From: Doryteuthis pealeii | Taxonomy: Eukaryota > Mollusca > Cephalopoda > Myopsida > Loliginidae | Assembly (NCBI GenBank): GCA_023376005.1 | Contig: CM042147.1 | Coordinates: 116,510,574 to 116,574,573 of the forward strand | Length of the DNA stretch: 64,000 nt | Reading direction: 5' to 3' | Shown here: positions 1 through 10,770 of the stretch, one piece after another | Position numbering within the stretch: position 1 is the first letter of the stretch | Layout: each line of letters opens with the position of its first letter | Position numbers and translations under genes: made by a program | The notes under the pieces: generated by a model | Told to the model about the DNA's origin: nothing | Database searches by the model: none | What the model saw: the letters and a program-made list of their open reading frames with translations, nothing else

Positions 1-22
1 TATATATATATATAATATACAC

Positions 23-260
23 ACAAGTTTTGTTGAACTGTACAGACAATTCTTGTCAGTTGATCCTTTCTAATTTTCGGGCCATCTTTTTGGTGTTGGG
101 GTGTAACAGTCCACCAAAGGTTTCAAAATGAGCGCTTTCGGCAATACAGTTTGCCATCATCATGGACTGTTACACCAGTTACACCCCGACACCAAAAAGA
201 TGGCCCGAAAATTAGAAAGGATCAACCAAAAACTTGTCTGTACAGTTCAACAAAACTTGT
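23..260. mobile_element. Foldback element, about 95-bp inverted arms
   Basis: The segment from 23 to 113 is the reverse complement of 163-260, apart from a few mismatches and an 8-bp insertion in the right arm. The loop (114-162) holds GAGCGCTTTCGGCAATAC. No transposase is encoded. The short frame running through it is simply the arms read through. It is a non-autonomous foldback or MITE-like element whose superfamily I cannot tell. Confidence 0.7.
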
Positions 261-290
261 ATAAAAGAAAAAATGCTACCAAAATACACT

Positions 291-294
<4 letters not shown>

Positions 295-322
<28 letters not shown>
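295..322. repeat. (TA)n microsatellite
   Basis: Uninterrupted alternating TA beside the foldback element at 23-260. The window also opens on a TA tract at 1-14. Confidence 0.9.
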
Positions 323-325
<3 letters not shown>

Positions 326-367
326 AATGTTGTGTATTTTGGCAGCAAGTTATTTGCCTAGGCAAAC

Positions 368-577
368 ACTATTGAAGACCACGGAATATTTGTTCTCTAC
401 AATCTTTATCTTTATTTTTTCTAGTGTTTTTTTTGTAAATCAAGATCCCGCTAGTAGAGGAACTCTCCCATACTTTTTACCCTAGTGCTTTTGATCGTTT
501 CATCGGTCATCATTGGGGGAAGACTAGAAAAAATGAAAATAAAGATCATTAAGAAATATTACGTGGTCTTCAATAGT
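368..577. mobile_element. Small TIR element, about 210 bp
   Basis: The outer 16 bases ACTATTGAAGACCACG (368-383) are a perfect inverted match to 562-577. The complementarity continues, with gaps, to the CTAGT/ACTAG pair around 423 and 524. There is no coding capacity, and no clear target duplication is visible. I call it a non-autonomous DNA transposon. Confidence 0.65.
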
Positions 578-620
578 ACCTGTGTGTGTGTGTGTATACA
601 TACCTGTGTGTGTGTGTATA

Positions 621-840
621 GCGTTTGACTCGGAACCACAAGTTTCCGGGTTTGATACCGGCCCTCGCCAAATCAGTGTATGAGTAGCACAGGGATCTCT
701 GTGGTAAAGTGAAGAGCTGATGGTACGTGTGGCGCTCCACCTCACACGGCAAAACAATCTCCTTGGTGTAGTGCTAGTTAAAAGGGGATAGACTCCCTTG
801 CTGTCTGGCTGATACCGACTCTAGGCCACCCCTACGACTT
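621..840 (+). mobile_element. S-family tRNA-derived SINE, head truncated
   Basis: It matches the S family from the anticodon-stem region onward. The B-box-like GGTTTGATACC lies near 649, followed by the body (TGAGTAGCACAGGGATCTC) and the 3' segment ending CACCCCTACGACTT. The 5' tRNA part before GCGTTTGACT is lost and a TG repeat abuts the break. Confidence 0.85.
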
Positions 841-887
841 ATATATTTATATATATGGTCACAAGAGAAAGAGGTGAACCCAGAAAG

Positions 888-1243
888 GTTCTTTTTTTTT
901 TTTTTTTTTCCTATTCAATTATTAAACTGATCTTTGAAATTTTACACACGGTTTTATTTTAGCATCATCACTGAATTTTATTCTGTTTTTGTAGGTAACA
1001 ACGATGTGCATTCCAATTTGTGTTTATTGATTACCTATTAAGTCAATTGCTACTTTTAATGCTGCGAAATGATGTAAACTTAAAATGTTAATTGCATCGC
1101 ATCAGAAAAACAAACCAGCTTCCTTATTATCCTGAGTTGAATAAATTTATCACATTTGCTTTTCAGTATAATAAATGCAAAATTACTTGGCATTGTCTGT
1201 GTGTTACTCTAATTCACCAACTGTCTGCTATTGTATGACTTAT
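888..1243. other. AT-rich sequence with a poly-T run, no gene seen
   Basis: It begins with an 18-base poly-T (892-909). The rest is AT-rich unique-looking sequence with stop codons in all frames. Confidence 0.6.
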
Positions 1244-1316
1244 GCAGAGATGCTGATAGGTACATGTCCTAACGTACCTGATGCACAAAAATCGTATCCA
1301 TGCGTCCCAGGGTTTA
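1244..1316 (+). mobile_element. M element, terminal fragment
   Basis: It carries the M terminus AGAGATGCTGATAGGTACAT followed by the family body (CTGATGCACAAAAATC, CATGCGTCCCAG). The rest of the element is missing. Confidence 0.7.
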
Positions 1317-1511
1317 TTTTTTTGTACAAAATTCAATGTATAATTCAACAACTGGTTATCATTTTTAACTTTCAACCTCAGTATATAATAATGTTTATCA
1401 TAATGTCTTGTCTACATGCCATGTATGCTGCTCCATGCCACATTAGACTATAAAGGTCATTACTTAAGTTATCTTGTATTCGCTATAGAGTGCTAAGTAT
1501 CTACATTGTTT

Positions 1512-1512
<1 letters not shown>

Positions 1513-1549
<37 letters not shown>

Positions 1550-1685
1550 CAAAGAAGTAAACAAACAAACAATGTGTTTGATATGGCTTTTTTTAGCTGA
1601 CAATTTTTGGGAGAATATGTGCTTAATTGAAGTTATACCTAATTTTTGAAAATTAATTAATTGATAATTAATGAATTAATTAGTC
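1513..1685 (+). repeat. (TA)n plus flanking dispersed repeat
   Basis: The TA tract (1,513-1,549) is followed by about 130 bp that reappears inverted at 17,643-17,760, also beside a TA tract. Shared landmarks are GTGTTTGATATGGCTTTT and ATTTTTGAAAATTAATTAAT. The microsatellite is therefore part of, or a tail of, a dispersed element. Confidence 0.65.
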
Positions 1686-1749
1686 ACGCAGATCCATTAT
1701 AAATGAATCGTGAGTTGAATCCTTGTAGGATGCCCCATTTCAATCCCTA

Positions 1750-1786
<37 letters not shown>

Positions 1787-2060
1787 GACCTTGCATTGAT
1801 CCAGCTACTCTGAAAAGAAATGTTAATGTCTACTATCTAAAATATTAAATGAAAAAAAAAAATCCATGCTGTTATCATTTAAATTTTATCTTTTAATTAT
1901 CTTCACGAATATAAATCAAATCTCTATCATTTTTGCTCAAAAACCAAGCCCTGGTGATATTTAATGTGTATATATATTTACTTTGTTTTTAATTGTTTTA
2001 TTTTCAAAGTTTCCTTCAGACATACAGATTCACACAACTGCCCTTTATATATGTATAGAT
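1682..2060 (+). repeat. A-family dispersed repeat, copy 1 (5' truncated)
   Basis: It resembles copies at 3,577-3,962 and 3,963-4,368. Shared blocks include GAATCGTGAGTTGAATCC, AACCAAGCCCTGGTGATATT and CACAACTGCCCTTTATATAT. A 31-base poly-A lies inside at about 1,752 and a (GATA)n follows at 2,055-2,075. No coding frame is visible. Confidence 0.75.
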
Positions 2061-2079
2061 AGATAGATAGATAGATGGT

Positions 2080-3230
2080 GAATGCTGACTGAGCTGGAAT
2101 TTGAACTAAGTTGAGCATTCTCATTTTCTATGCTGCTAATTGATAGGCCACAATCACTTCTATGTGATCAATTGCCCCAGAGCCGAATTCTTTACTTTAA
2201 AAAAAAAAAAATTATTTTTAAAAAATATAATTTAAATTATGGATTGAAGAATTGCAGGATATTCTCATTTATCATACATACAGGTGCTTTCAACCTTGAT
2301 TTTTTTCTTTTCTTTTTTAAAACCTAGCTATAAAACCTTTATGTAAATGATTCGGCTCCCTTTTAAAGCTTTTAATGTTACAACTGGACAGAAAATGCCA
2401 TTTATAAAAGTAGATTACAGAACTGATTTATGTGTAAATTCGGTTGTTAAAAGTTAAAAGAAAAATAAAGAAAGAAGAAAAAAAAACAAAAGACAAAAAA
2501 ACACTCCAAAAACAAAAGAAAGAAAAAAAAAACACAAAAAACAAAAAAAAAAAGTATTTTATCTTTGTGTCACCTCTGTGATATTTTCTGAAGTGATCTT
2601 TCAAGATCTCATTGAAAAACTTAGAAAACAATCCATTTCAAATTGTCAGTGTTTGCTTCAACTTTTAAAATATGTCCATTCTGGCGGCAGCTGTTGTGTG
2701 TTGAAGGGAATATCTAATAACTGCTCAACAAAATTGCACATTTATCATATCTAACTGTTGTTTGTTAAACTGTTGAAAAGTGCTAATTCTCTTCTTCTTT
2801 TTTTTTTTTTTAATTAATTTTGTATGACTGCTATAACGTTATCTAACTTTTATGATGTATATCTATGTCTAAAAAAACAAAAAACAAAACAAAAAACAAA
2901 TGTAGAAAAAAATATATGGTTGTCATTTAAATTAGTGCTGATGGGAATTTGAATTCCAAGTTTTATCATTTTCACTTCAAGATTTTGCAAGACCATCAAA
3001 TTATGATGTATAGGGGACCATGAGTTGCTTCCCTTTATGAAGAAATGTTGAGAGAGCTTTAAAAATATTCAAGGGCTGATTGATTGATCTTAACGTCATT
3101 TCAACCCATCTAAAGTTATTTTATATCTAGAGGTTAGGGAATCATGCTCATATTTACAATTTTTGTCTATTTCCTTAGGGTTTTTTTTTGTTTTGTACAG
3201 TCTTATCAAATACGAATTTTTTTTTGTGTC
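2080..3230. other. AT-rich sequence, no gene recognised
   Basis: It holds homopolymer-rich tracts, notably an A-rich stretch at 2,455-2,555 that gives spurious Phe-rich frames on the minus strand. At 3,070-3,118 there is a GATTGATTGAT end resembling, in inverse, the tail shared by several retroelement copies in this window. Confidence 0.5.
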
Positions 3231-3430
3231 GATATAGTATGTGGCCTACTTTCTTGATTCTGTTATAGTATGTGGCCTAGCTTTTTGATTCTGTTATAGT
3301 ATGTGGCCTAGCTTTTGATTCTGTTAGTATGTGCCTATTTTTGATTCTGTTATAGTATGTGGCCTAGCTTTTTGATTCTGTTATAGTATGTGGCCTACCT
3401 TTTTGATTCTGTTATAGTATGTGGCCTACC
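3231..3430. repeat. 31-bp tandem array, about 6-7 copies
   Basis: The unit reads like TTATAGTATGTGGCCTAGCT followed by TTTTGATTCTG. Most copies differ by single bases and one is shortened. A loose inverted relative (GTAGGCTACATACTATA) lies near 4,471. Confidence 0.9.
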
Positions 3431-3576
3431 TCAGTAAGAGTATATTTATAGGTATAAGTAGTAGGCAATTTATTGAAACTAATTATCTTTCACATACATT
3501 CAATTTCAAGAAATGCAATTTAGTCATAAGCTGTATATTGTAATTAAGAATAATTAAAAAAGAATTTATCCATGAC

Positions 3577-3962
3577 TAGAAGTGGCTGCCCGGCGCTGCC
3601 TGAGTAGAGGGGAGTGTAAAAAGGTAGTCTCGTAGATCAATTATTGTTGAATCGTGAGTTCGATCCTCACAGGATGCCCATTAAAATCCCTATGTAAAAA
3701 AGACGTTGCATTTATCCAGACAATTTGAAAAGAAAAATTGTCTCCTTTTTAAAATACTAAATGCAAAAAAATCCGTGCCGTTATCATTCAAATTTTATTT
3801 TTCTAATTATCTTCACAAATATAAATCAAATCTTCATTATTTTTATTCAAAAACCAAGCCCTGGTGATATTTAATGTGTGTATATTTACTTTATTGTTAA
3901 TTGTTTTATTTTTAAGTTTCCTCTGGACATATATATACACACGACTGCCCTTTATATATGTA
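3577..3962 (+). repeat. A-family repeat, copy 2
   Basis: It starts with AGAAGTGGCTGCCCGGCGCT and ends with CACGACTGCCCTTTATATAT. It lies head-to-tail with copy 3, so the two form a tandem pair with a period of about 385-400 bp. Confidence 0.8.
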
Positions 3963-4368
3963 CTAGAAGCGGCTACCTGGCGTTGCCTGGATAGTGAGGG
4001 AGGTTAAAAAAAATTAGTCCCACAAATCCATTATTATTGAATCGCGAGTTGGATCTTCATAGTATGCCCCATAAAAATCCCAATGTAAAGAAGATCCAGC
4101 CACTCTGAACAGAAAAATCAATGTCTACTACTTAAAATATTACACCCCCCCCCCCACCAAAAAAAAAATCTAGTCTCTTATCTAAATTTAATTTTTTTAA
4201 TTATCTTCACGGATATAAATCAAACCTTTATTAGTTTTGCTCAAAATCCAAGCCCTGCTGATATTTAATGTGTATATATATTTACTTTGTCATTAATTGT
4301 TTTATTTTCTAAGTTTCCTCCGGACAGACAGATTCACACAACTGCCCTTTAACTTTATATATGTATAG
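3963..4368 (+). repeat. A-family repeat, copy 3
   Basis: It starts AGAAGCGGCTACCTGGCGTT and repeats all landmarks of copy 2. A run of C followed by A (about 4,143-4,168) interrupts the middle. Copies 2 and 3 differ enough to be an old tandem duplication or two adjacent insertions. Confidence 0.8.
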
Positions 4369-4574
4369 ATTTACATGAATCAGAGGTCTATTTAATTTTA
4401 AAATATTCTAAAATTCTGAAATAGGGTTAGCAGTTAGCAGTTATTATTATAGCCTTATAATATGCTTTTTATAGTAGGCTACATACTATAAGAGAGACAA
4501 GATTTCGTAGGCCACATTCAAAAGGTAGGCCAAATATTATAATGGTACCAATTTTTTAAACAGATCTATATGAC

Positions 4575-4830
4575 ACTAAACTGCATCTGGTGGTGTGGCT
4601 CCAGATCTGGAGCTCTGGGAATTGTAGAGTATTCCCTACTCTGACTTGGCATGTTAGGGTACAATCTATAGGTCAATTCCCTACTCTGACTTGGCATGTT
4701 AGGGTACTATCTATAGGTCAATTCCCTACTCTGACTTGGCATGTTAGGTACCATCTATAGGTCAATTCCCTACTCTGACTTGGCATGTTAGGTACCATCT
4801 ATAGGTCAAATAGATCTGTTGAAAATTTAT
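4575..4830 (+). repeat. Diverged B-element 3' region with a 45-bp tandem array
   Basis: The flanks match the B 3' half in order: a stretch like AAACTGCATCTGGTGGTG, then CTCTGACTTGGCATGTTAGG, then ATAGGTCAAATAG. The internal segment starting ATTCCCTACTCTGACTTGGC is repeated about four times (from about 4,631, 4,676, 4,721 and 4,765) with near identity. A single copy exists at the equivalent place in intact B elements. Confidence 0.75.
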
Positions 4831-5026
4831 TCATATTCAATAGGATGATGTGCAAAAAACAAACTTTCAATCAAACTACACAAAAAATGTAAATATCAAT
4901 GTACAATAAATGCGATTACCTCAACTTTGAAAAAGAACCCACAAGCCTAGAAAGAAATAAACAAGATTTGGCTTTAAATAACACACAAGGGTTGATATGC
5001 CATTAAACACCAACCAACTTGATAAT

Positions 5027-5340
5027 TGAAGAATAATTAAGGTTCCAATTACTGTCGAACTGGGAAGACAAGGCAACAAACGATTGTAACTCAAATACAA
5101 ACTCGAATGCTTCAAGGTCCACTGCAAAATGACAAAGTATATATAAGACTCCACAATGTCATTCAAATTAAGCAGTCATGCAGCCAATCAGAACTCAAGG
5201 AGTGGAATCACCCAAATCACCAAGATTCATGAATGGATCATTCTTGATTCCTATTTATACCAGCTCTCTTGGACACTGCTCGAGTTGGACTTAGTAAGCT
5301 GTTGTTATTAAAACCAACAGTAGACTAACTGACTTCAATA
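5027..5340 (+). mobile_element. D element, complete, 5-bp target duplication
   Basis: It begins TGAAGAATAATTAAGGTTCC and ends ACTAACTGACTTCAATA. It is flanked by ATAAT at 5,022-5,026 and 5,341-5,345. A TATA-like AGTATATATAAGACTCC lies near 5,136. No protein is encoded. The 5-bp duplication, TG start and TATA-like box are compatible with a solo LTR or a small non-autonomous element, but the CAATA end is not canonical. Confidence 0.75.
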
Positions 5341-5689
5341 ATAATAAGCTTTCTCTCATACTTAGAAGGTTCGTTTTTATGTGCTAATAAAAAAACTAAA
5401 ATTTAAAAAATAAGATCTACTTCACTCATTTTTCTATATTGTCTATAACTTTGGGAATAGTCATTAACATACCAGAAATTCTTTGTAATTTTTTTTTTTT
5501 TTCCAAGAAAAAAGATGTTGCTCTTTTTTCTCTCAGATTAGTAGACACCTGATGAGGGCTGAAAATGGATCGGCTGAAATGCTAAGAACATCAAGAATAT
5601 GAAGAAGAGGTTCATATGTTCTGTTTAGTGCATCCTGGGATGAATGTACTTGAATGAGTCTTCGGGAAATTTGATGGGTCCGAACTAAA

Positions 5690-6030
5690 GTTTTTTTTTA
5701 ATAAATTATTTTTTAATAAATTATTCTGTATAGGATATAAGGTAGGGGTTATAATTTTAATAAATTATTCTGTATATATAAGGTATATAAGTAGGGGTTA
5801 TAATTTAATTTATAATAAATTTATTCTGTATAGGATATAAGGTAGGGGTTATAATTTTTAATAAATTATTCTGTATAGGATATAAGGTAGGGGTTATAAT
5901 TTTAATAAACTATTCTGTATAGGATATAAGGTAGGGGTTATAATTTAATAAATTATTCTGTATAGGATATAAGGTAGGGGTTATAATTTTAATAAATTAT
6001 TCTGTATAGGATATAAGGTAGGGTTATACA
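5690..6030. repeat. 45-bp tandem array, about 8 copies
   Basis: The unit is GGTAGGGGTTATAATTTTAA followed by TAAATTATTCTGTATAGGATATAA. Its reverse complement resembles the M-internal stretch CTACCTTGTAACCTATTCTG, so the unit appears to derive from the host M element in inverse orientation. Confidence 0.9.
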
Positions 6031-6104
6031 GATTTAATTGTTTATAAGTAAAATAAACAATTAAATCTGTATAACCCCTACCTTATATCCTATACAGAAT
6101 AATT
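6010..6104. repeat. Near-perfect palindrome closing the 45-bp array
   Basis: From about 6,010, GGATATAAGGTAGGGTTATA is mirrored by TATAACCCCTACCTTATATC ending near 6,095. The centre lies close to TTTATAAGTAAAATAAA. It reverses the array orientation back to that of the host M element. Confidence 0.85.
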
Positions 6105-6252
6105 CATTTCCCAGAAAATATTGAAATGTATTTACAGTTAGTGGGGGGAGGGAATGGTGGGAGAAAAAAAACAAAACACTGGGAGCATGGATACAATTAG
6201 ATTTTTATGTGTCAGTGACTCAGGATGAGTACCTATCAGCATCTCTGGGTTG

Positions 6253-6257
<5 letters not shown>

Positions 6258-6301
<44 letters not shown>
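6258..6301. repeat. (TA)n microsatellite
   Basis: An uninterrupted TA tract of about 43 bases directly after the M terminus at 6,250. Confidence 0.95.
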
Positions 6302-6303
<2 letters not shown>

Positions 6304-6454
6304 CAAACAGGCAGCAGCAATATTAACAGTAAAGTCCAAAGGGTTTAAGAATTCATGGCCTACACAGGCATAACATCTCCAGGTCACTGATACTAAAATA
6401 TCCAATAAGAAATATCAAGTTGTGCTGACAGCACAGATCTCCATGACTCTTTTT

Positions 6455-6560
6455 CTCACTACCAGTCCCTATCGGTCATTGTCCTTGGTAGGTCTTCCAT
6501 ATGGCATCCAGAATCTGCACAAACCTGATTGATGTAGGTTTTTGCAGATTGACCTACTGT
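6455..6560 (-). pseudogene. LINE fragment, reverse-transcriptase downstream region
   Basis: Minus-strand translation gives a short stretch like KNLHQSGLCRFWMP followed by a frame with TKDNDRDW. It resembles the conserved segment downstream of the reverse transcriptase that also appears at 53,040-53,170 (KTYINQLCADSGC). It is a small, frame-disrupted relic, and both flanks are unrelated sequence. Confidence 0.5.
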
Positions 6561-7423
6561 TACATAGTTATTGGATCCCTAATACATTTTTAAGGTAGTG
6601 TAGAAATCATTATGGCGATTAGTGCAGCTGATGGTCTTGAGGGTGAGTGACAGCGCTTGACCTCACTCTGACCTTGCTTTCCAGGGATAAATCGTGAGAA
6701 CCAGAACCCCCATAGAAGGCCCTCTTCCGGTTTAAGGATACTAAGTAACTCAGTCAGTTAGAAGTTAGAAGCTGAGCTAGCAACATGTAAGTCTCATCTG
6801 CGCAGATTGTCTGGGTTGGGGATTTGGAATAAAGTAACATCAAAGTAAATTGAAGTCTTGTGTTTATTACCTAAAAACTAACAATGACACAGGGCTTCTG
6901 ATAAGGAGTGATCCCTAACAGAAACCAGACCCGGAATCCTCAATAGAAGACCAGACCTAGAAGAGACCAGACCAAGATGTTAGAAGATAGAACCAAAGCC
7001 GGCCAGAAGAAAATACGACCAGAGTAAGAAGAAGTAAGAAGGGTATACAACGTTATATGCTGATTTGGTACGTGAAAACGCCAGTATATAACACTACACT
7101 GGTTAGTCCAAGTGGTGCAGCCATACTGTAGCATAGGAATAATATAAAGCTAGATAGAAAAGAAATTATAGAATGATCTTCTTGTTATTTACTAAGGTTA
7201 GCTTAGACGTGGCACAAGGCCAGGATTATGGAGCATCCAATAAGAATCAAACTAACAAAGGTTTGCAAATGTAGCTTGCTAATCATTACAGCATGTGGGG
7301 TGCCCGAGAAAAGAAATAAGAAGTTAATAATTACTACATAAAAAAAAACAACAAAAAAACATTTACTCTATGGGTAGGATTTGACACAAGGACACAAGTA
7401 TGGAGCATCCAGCAAATATCTAT
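6561..7423. other. Unclassified repeat-like sequence
   Basis: No gene is seen. A possible polyadenylation-type AATAAA lies at about 6,828. The piece AGCTAGATAGAAAAG at about 7,151 recurs near 9,014. The piece GCACAAGGCCAGGATTATGG at about 7,213 resembles the sequence around the palindrome centre at 38.77 kb. A small LINE-like LYGCTTW-type motif may lie on the minus strand at 7,108-7,130. Confidence 0.4.
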
Positions 7424-7700
7424 AGAATAATTAAGCTAAGTTCCAATTACCGTCGAATTGGTAAGACACAGCAACAAGCAGTCATAACTTAATACGAACC
7501 TGTCTTGCTGCAACCCTACTGCAGAATGACAGGGTATTTATGAAACTCCACAACATCATAGAAACCAAGCAGCCAATCAGAACTCAAGGAATGGAATCAC
7601 CCAAATACATGAATGGACTATTCTTGATTTCCATAAATACCAACTGTTTTGGACACTGCTTCAGTGGTGCTTAGCCAGTTGCTGACTGACTCACTCAATA
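7424..7700 (+). mobile_element. D element
   Basis: It begins AGAATAATTAAGCTAAGTTCC and contains the diagnostic AATTACCGTCGAATTGGTAA. The TATA-like AGGGTATTTATGAAACTCC lies near 7,529, and it ends CTGACTCACTCAATA. No matching target duplication is visible, so it may be slightly truncated. Confidence 0.75.
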
Positions 7701-7742
7701 TGGTGCTGCAGACATTCACTATTCAATAGTAATGAGCCTACT

Positions 7743-8235
7743 GTTATGTAGCCCATTGCGGGTATATAAACAAGAGAGTTCTCGTGTGATAGAGAGACAG
7801 ACAGAGTTAAGACTGTGACTTACTTGTTTGTTCTTCATTCTCCTTTCTACTTCATCTAGCCATGTTTCATCTTTACTTCTTTGGCCGGTCGTGGTTGGGT
7901 CTCTTCTTCTCTTCTTCTTAACTAAGGGCTTCTTTTCAAGTCATGCATTAATCAACTACAAGACTTTGTTTTTCTCTGATCAAAGATTTATTTCTGCATT
8001 GCCCATTTTCACTGCACGGGAGTTACAAACAACCCCAGCAGAGAGATCTTCTCTGCCTGATGTCTGGTTGAAAACTGACTTCCTAACTATCACGTGACTT
8101 GTGAGATTCTCGCCTCTGGGGTCAGTTGGGGTCAATACCGTTTACTTGTAATTTTCCCTCTCCTGATCTGAAAAACAATGGCTCATTAGAATTCTTGCTA
8201 CAGGGCTTGTTAAAAACCCACGCCACCATACAACT
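7743..8235 (+). other. Possible solo-LTR-like segment
   Basis: It opens TGTTATGTAGCCCATTGCGG with a TATA-like GGGTATATAAAC shortly after, then a GAGAGACAGACAGAG stretch. This order is typical of an LTR promoter. An 89-codon frame (7,828-8,097) crosses it, but its product is not recognised. I cannot define the 3' end, primer-binding site or target duplication, so the call is weak. Confidence 0.25.
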
Positions 8236-8251
8236 ATGCAACAAGTCTATC

Positions 8252-8839
8252 CCGCCCTGTTGGCTGGGGCATTAGAATGCACCGACTGCACCTCTGCAGA
8301 GGGGTAAGACTCCCCCAATGTTGGCCGTGGGTGGCGACCCGTGATGCTTAAGGATAGAGCCCAGGTGGATGAGCAGTTCATGACATGCAATACTCCACTT
8401 TGGCCCTATCTTGGGCTAGACGGGCGGTTGGAAAGGCCCCCTCCGATCAATCGGCTGATCACGTCAAGCCCTAGCACCTATATGATTTTCCCAACCCTAT
8501 TGCCCTTATGGCAAGCCCCAACCCCTTTTTATCATATGGGTGCTAGAAGGCGGTGGCTGAGGGTCTACATGTCCTGGGAATGACGTTAAACTCTATCTGA
8601 TGGTGAGGTTCCAGTTTTGGAGGTTTGGGGAATGTGGAGCACCCCTTCATCACCATTGCTCCCTGGTCCACTCTGACCCAGAGTGGTAGTACCTGTTAGG
8701 TCCTATCTATGGGTTAAATAGAAAAATGTATTTATAAAAAAATTGTATTATCCATTAAGAATTGATTTATTTCAAAACTTTATCGGCATTAAATGACCCA
8801 CTGAGGTTGATATGCCGTAAAACAAAACAAACCAAACCA
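8252..8839 (+). mobile_element. B element, full length, 12-bp target duplication
   Basis: It runs from CCGCCCTGTTGGCTGGGGCA to a tail ending GTTGATATGCCGTAAAACAA plus an (ACCAA)-like run. It is flanked by AACAAGTCTATC at 8,240-8,251 and 8,840-8,851. The 5' stretch TGGCTGGGGCATTAGAATGC resembles a degenerate tRNA A box, but I see no convincing B box. The short frame inside is not conserved between copies. It looks like a non-autonomous element copied by a LINE. Confidence 0.85.
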
Positions 8840-9027
8840 AACAAGTCTATCTTGCTAATCATTACACCACGATGCACATTGAAAATATTAAATTCTGTGA
8901 TGTCATTTTTTTTTTAAAAATATTCCTTGTATTAATGTTTCTACTTGTTTTCTAAAACCTAATAAAAAAATTTAGTCTTATTGAAAGATTAAAAACCTTA
9001 GGTATAATATGAAACTAGATAGAAAAG

Positions 9028-9486
9028 TAATAGGCCGGGTTAGCTCAGTCGGTAGAGCGTTCAGCTAGAAACCACAAGGTTCCTAGTTCGATTCCTGCCC
9101 TCGCCAACTCAGCGTTATGAGTAGCACAGGGATCTGTGTGGTAAAGTAAGGAGCTGATGGTAGGTGTGGCGCTCCACCTCAAACGCAAAAAAATCTCCTT
9201 GGTCTAGCACTAGTGAAAAGGCAATAGACTCCCTCGCTGATACCGGCTTTTTTAGTATTCACTAGAGAGTTCTCCAAAGGGGAGGTAATCATAAAATGGG
9301 TAGGTAACTCTCAATTAGTTATTACAATTTTATTTCTGGTTCTGTGAAATATGCACATTCTTGGCTTCGTCTCTATCTACAAAAACAATCTCCTTGGTCT
9401 AGTGCTAGTGAAAAGGGGATAGATTCCCTCGCTGATTGGCTGATACCGACATTAGGCCGCCCCGACGACTTTACTTTTTTTTTTTT
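9028..9486 (+). mobile_element. S SINE with duplicated 3' part, 12-bp target duplication
   Basis: The first piece (9,032-9,250) has a complete tRNA-like head, GCCGGGTTAGCTCAGTCGGT, and B box GTTCGATTCC. The second piece (9,385-9,475) repeats the 3' body from AATCTCCTTGGTCTAG to CCGCCCCGACGACTTTAC. TAGATAGAAAAG flanks the whole at 9,016-9,027 and 9,487-9,498. The 9,251-9,384 filler is unrelated. The arrangement suggests one insertion, later rearranged. Confidence 0.8.
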
Positions 9487-9499
9487 TAGATAGAAAAGA

Positions 9500-10738
9500 A
9501 AATAACAAAAGAAAGTAATTACTACATAATCCACTCTGGGAAGATACAAGTTTTGTTTGTTGATCATTTCTGTGTTTCATGCACAACAGCATATTTCAAG
9601 TGAATGATATACATCAAGTAATTGTACATTGATACTTATTAATGTCACTTGATCAAAATAAAATAACAATTTCAGTTTTATTTTTATTTACACTCTCCCT
9701 TTGTTTTTTTGTTGTTTTTTTAATTTTTTAACTTTGAACACAAAATATTGACTAATCTAATTAAGCAGCAAACAATATGCGGCATTTACTTGAGCGTTCA
9801 GTCTTTCCACTTGAGGATTTTTCCCATCATCCTCTTCTCCTTCTTTGAGTTGTTCCTCCATCTTGTTTCTTTTCATTCCCGCTTGCAGATTTTTCAAAAA
9901 ACAAAACATAATAGCTTTGTTATAAATCTCATTTCCTTAAGTGTAGTGTTTATATTGCCAGGCAGAAAAAGAATTTTTTTTTTTTTTTAAATAAAAGAAT
10001 TTAAAAGAGAGAGAAGAAAGGCAATGTGCTGGTGGTGAAGGGAGGGTGTGTGTGAGAATAATGCTGAAGAGAAAAAAAAATAATTAATTAAAATTTTAAG
10101 ACAAAAATTTTAAGACAAAAAGAAAACTTGAATCTTTTTTTTTTTCTTTTTGTTTTGATGTGACATCCGATTTGTTCATTAAATCTGACGTTCTCTATTG
10201 TTGGTTCAATTTTAAAGTGGATTGCTCTGTTTCAAACAAGTCAGCCATTTTAACTTTGCAGTGGGAGCCTCCCCTCACACAGTCTGCTTGGTAACAGGCT
10301 AATATTGAAAGTGCTGTATTAAATCGAATAAAATTTAAAAAAAAAAGAATATATATATATATATATATATGTATATAGCTTAGAAAAAGATTGACAGAAG
10401 TTTAAAAAAAAAAAAAAAAACTGAAACAAAATTTCTTCTTTAGGAAAGCAATTCATTAATGATTTTTGTTCTAAAGAAATTTGTTATCTTTTTGGAGATT
10501 TTTTTTTTTTTCACCCCAAATTGGTAAAGAAAGTTCCTCTGTTGATTAGAAGCTAATGGCTTGGGTGCTTCTCTATGTTCTGGGGTGGGGGACGACTGTT
10601 TTTTTTTTTTGTGTATTTTTTTTCTTCTTTAATTATTCTTTTTTTTTATTATTGTTTCTTTGTTTTACTTTATTTTCTCTTTGATGTTTTTGGAAAATCT
10701 CTTCAGTTTAAATTGGTAACGAGTGTCTTTGCTTTTTC

Positions 10739-10770
<32 letters not shown>

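Larger units (their letters stand above)
5610..6250 (-). mobile_element. M element containing an internal tandem array
   Basis: The left part (5,630-5,693) carries the M block CATCCTGGGATGAATG through GGGTCCGAACTAAAG. The right part (6,091-6,250) carries ATTCATTTCCCAGAAAATAT through the terminus CTATCAGCATCTCTG. Between them the single-copy M middle is replaced by a 45-bp tandem array and a palindrome, so the element is about twice its normal length. Confidence 0.75.

Noticed and set aside
7108..7135. LINE LLYGC-type block on the minus strand
   Set aside because: Only about 25 bases resemble the reverse-transcriptase region, and neither flank supports a LINE. Too short to annotate as a feature.
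8341..8583. Protein-coding gene (80 codons; similar frames at 13.8, 32.7, 44.8 and 57.2 kb)
   Set aside because: The frame is part of the B element. Copies have shifted frames and different starts and stops, so the reading frame is not maintained.
9032..9105. tRNA gene
   Set aside because: The A and B boxes are clear, but the sequence continues as the S SINE, the acceptor stem is not closed, and the same head recurs many times with the SINE body.
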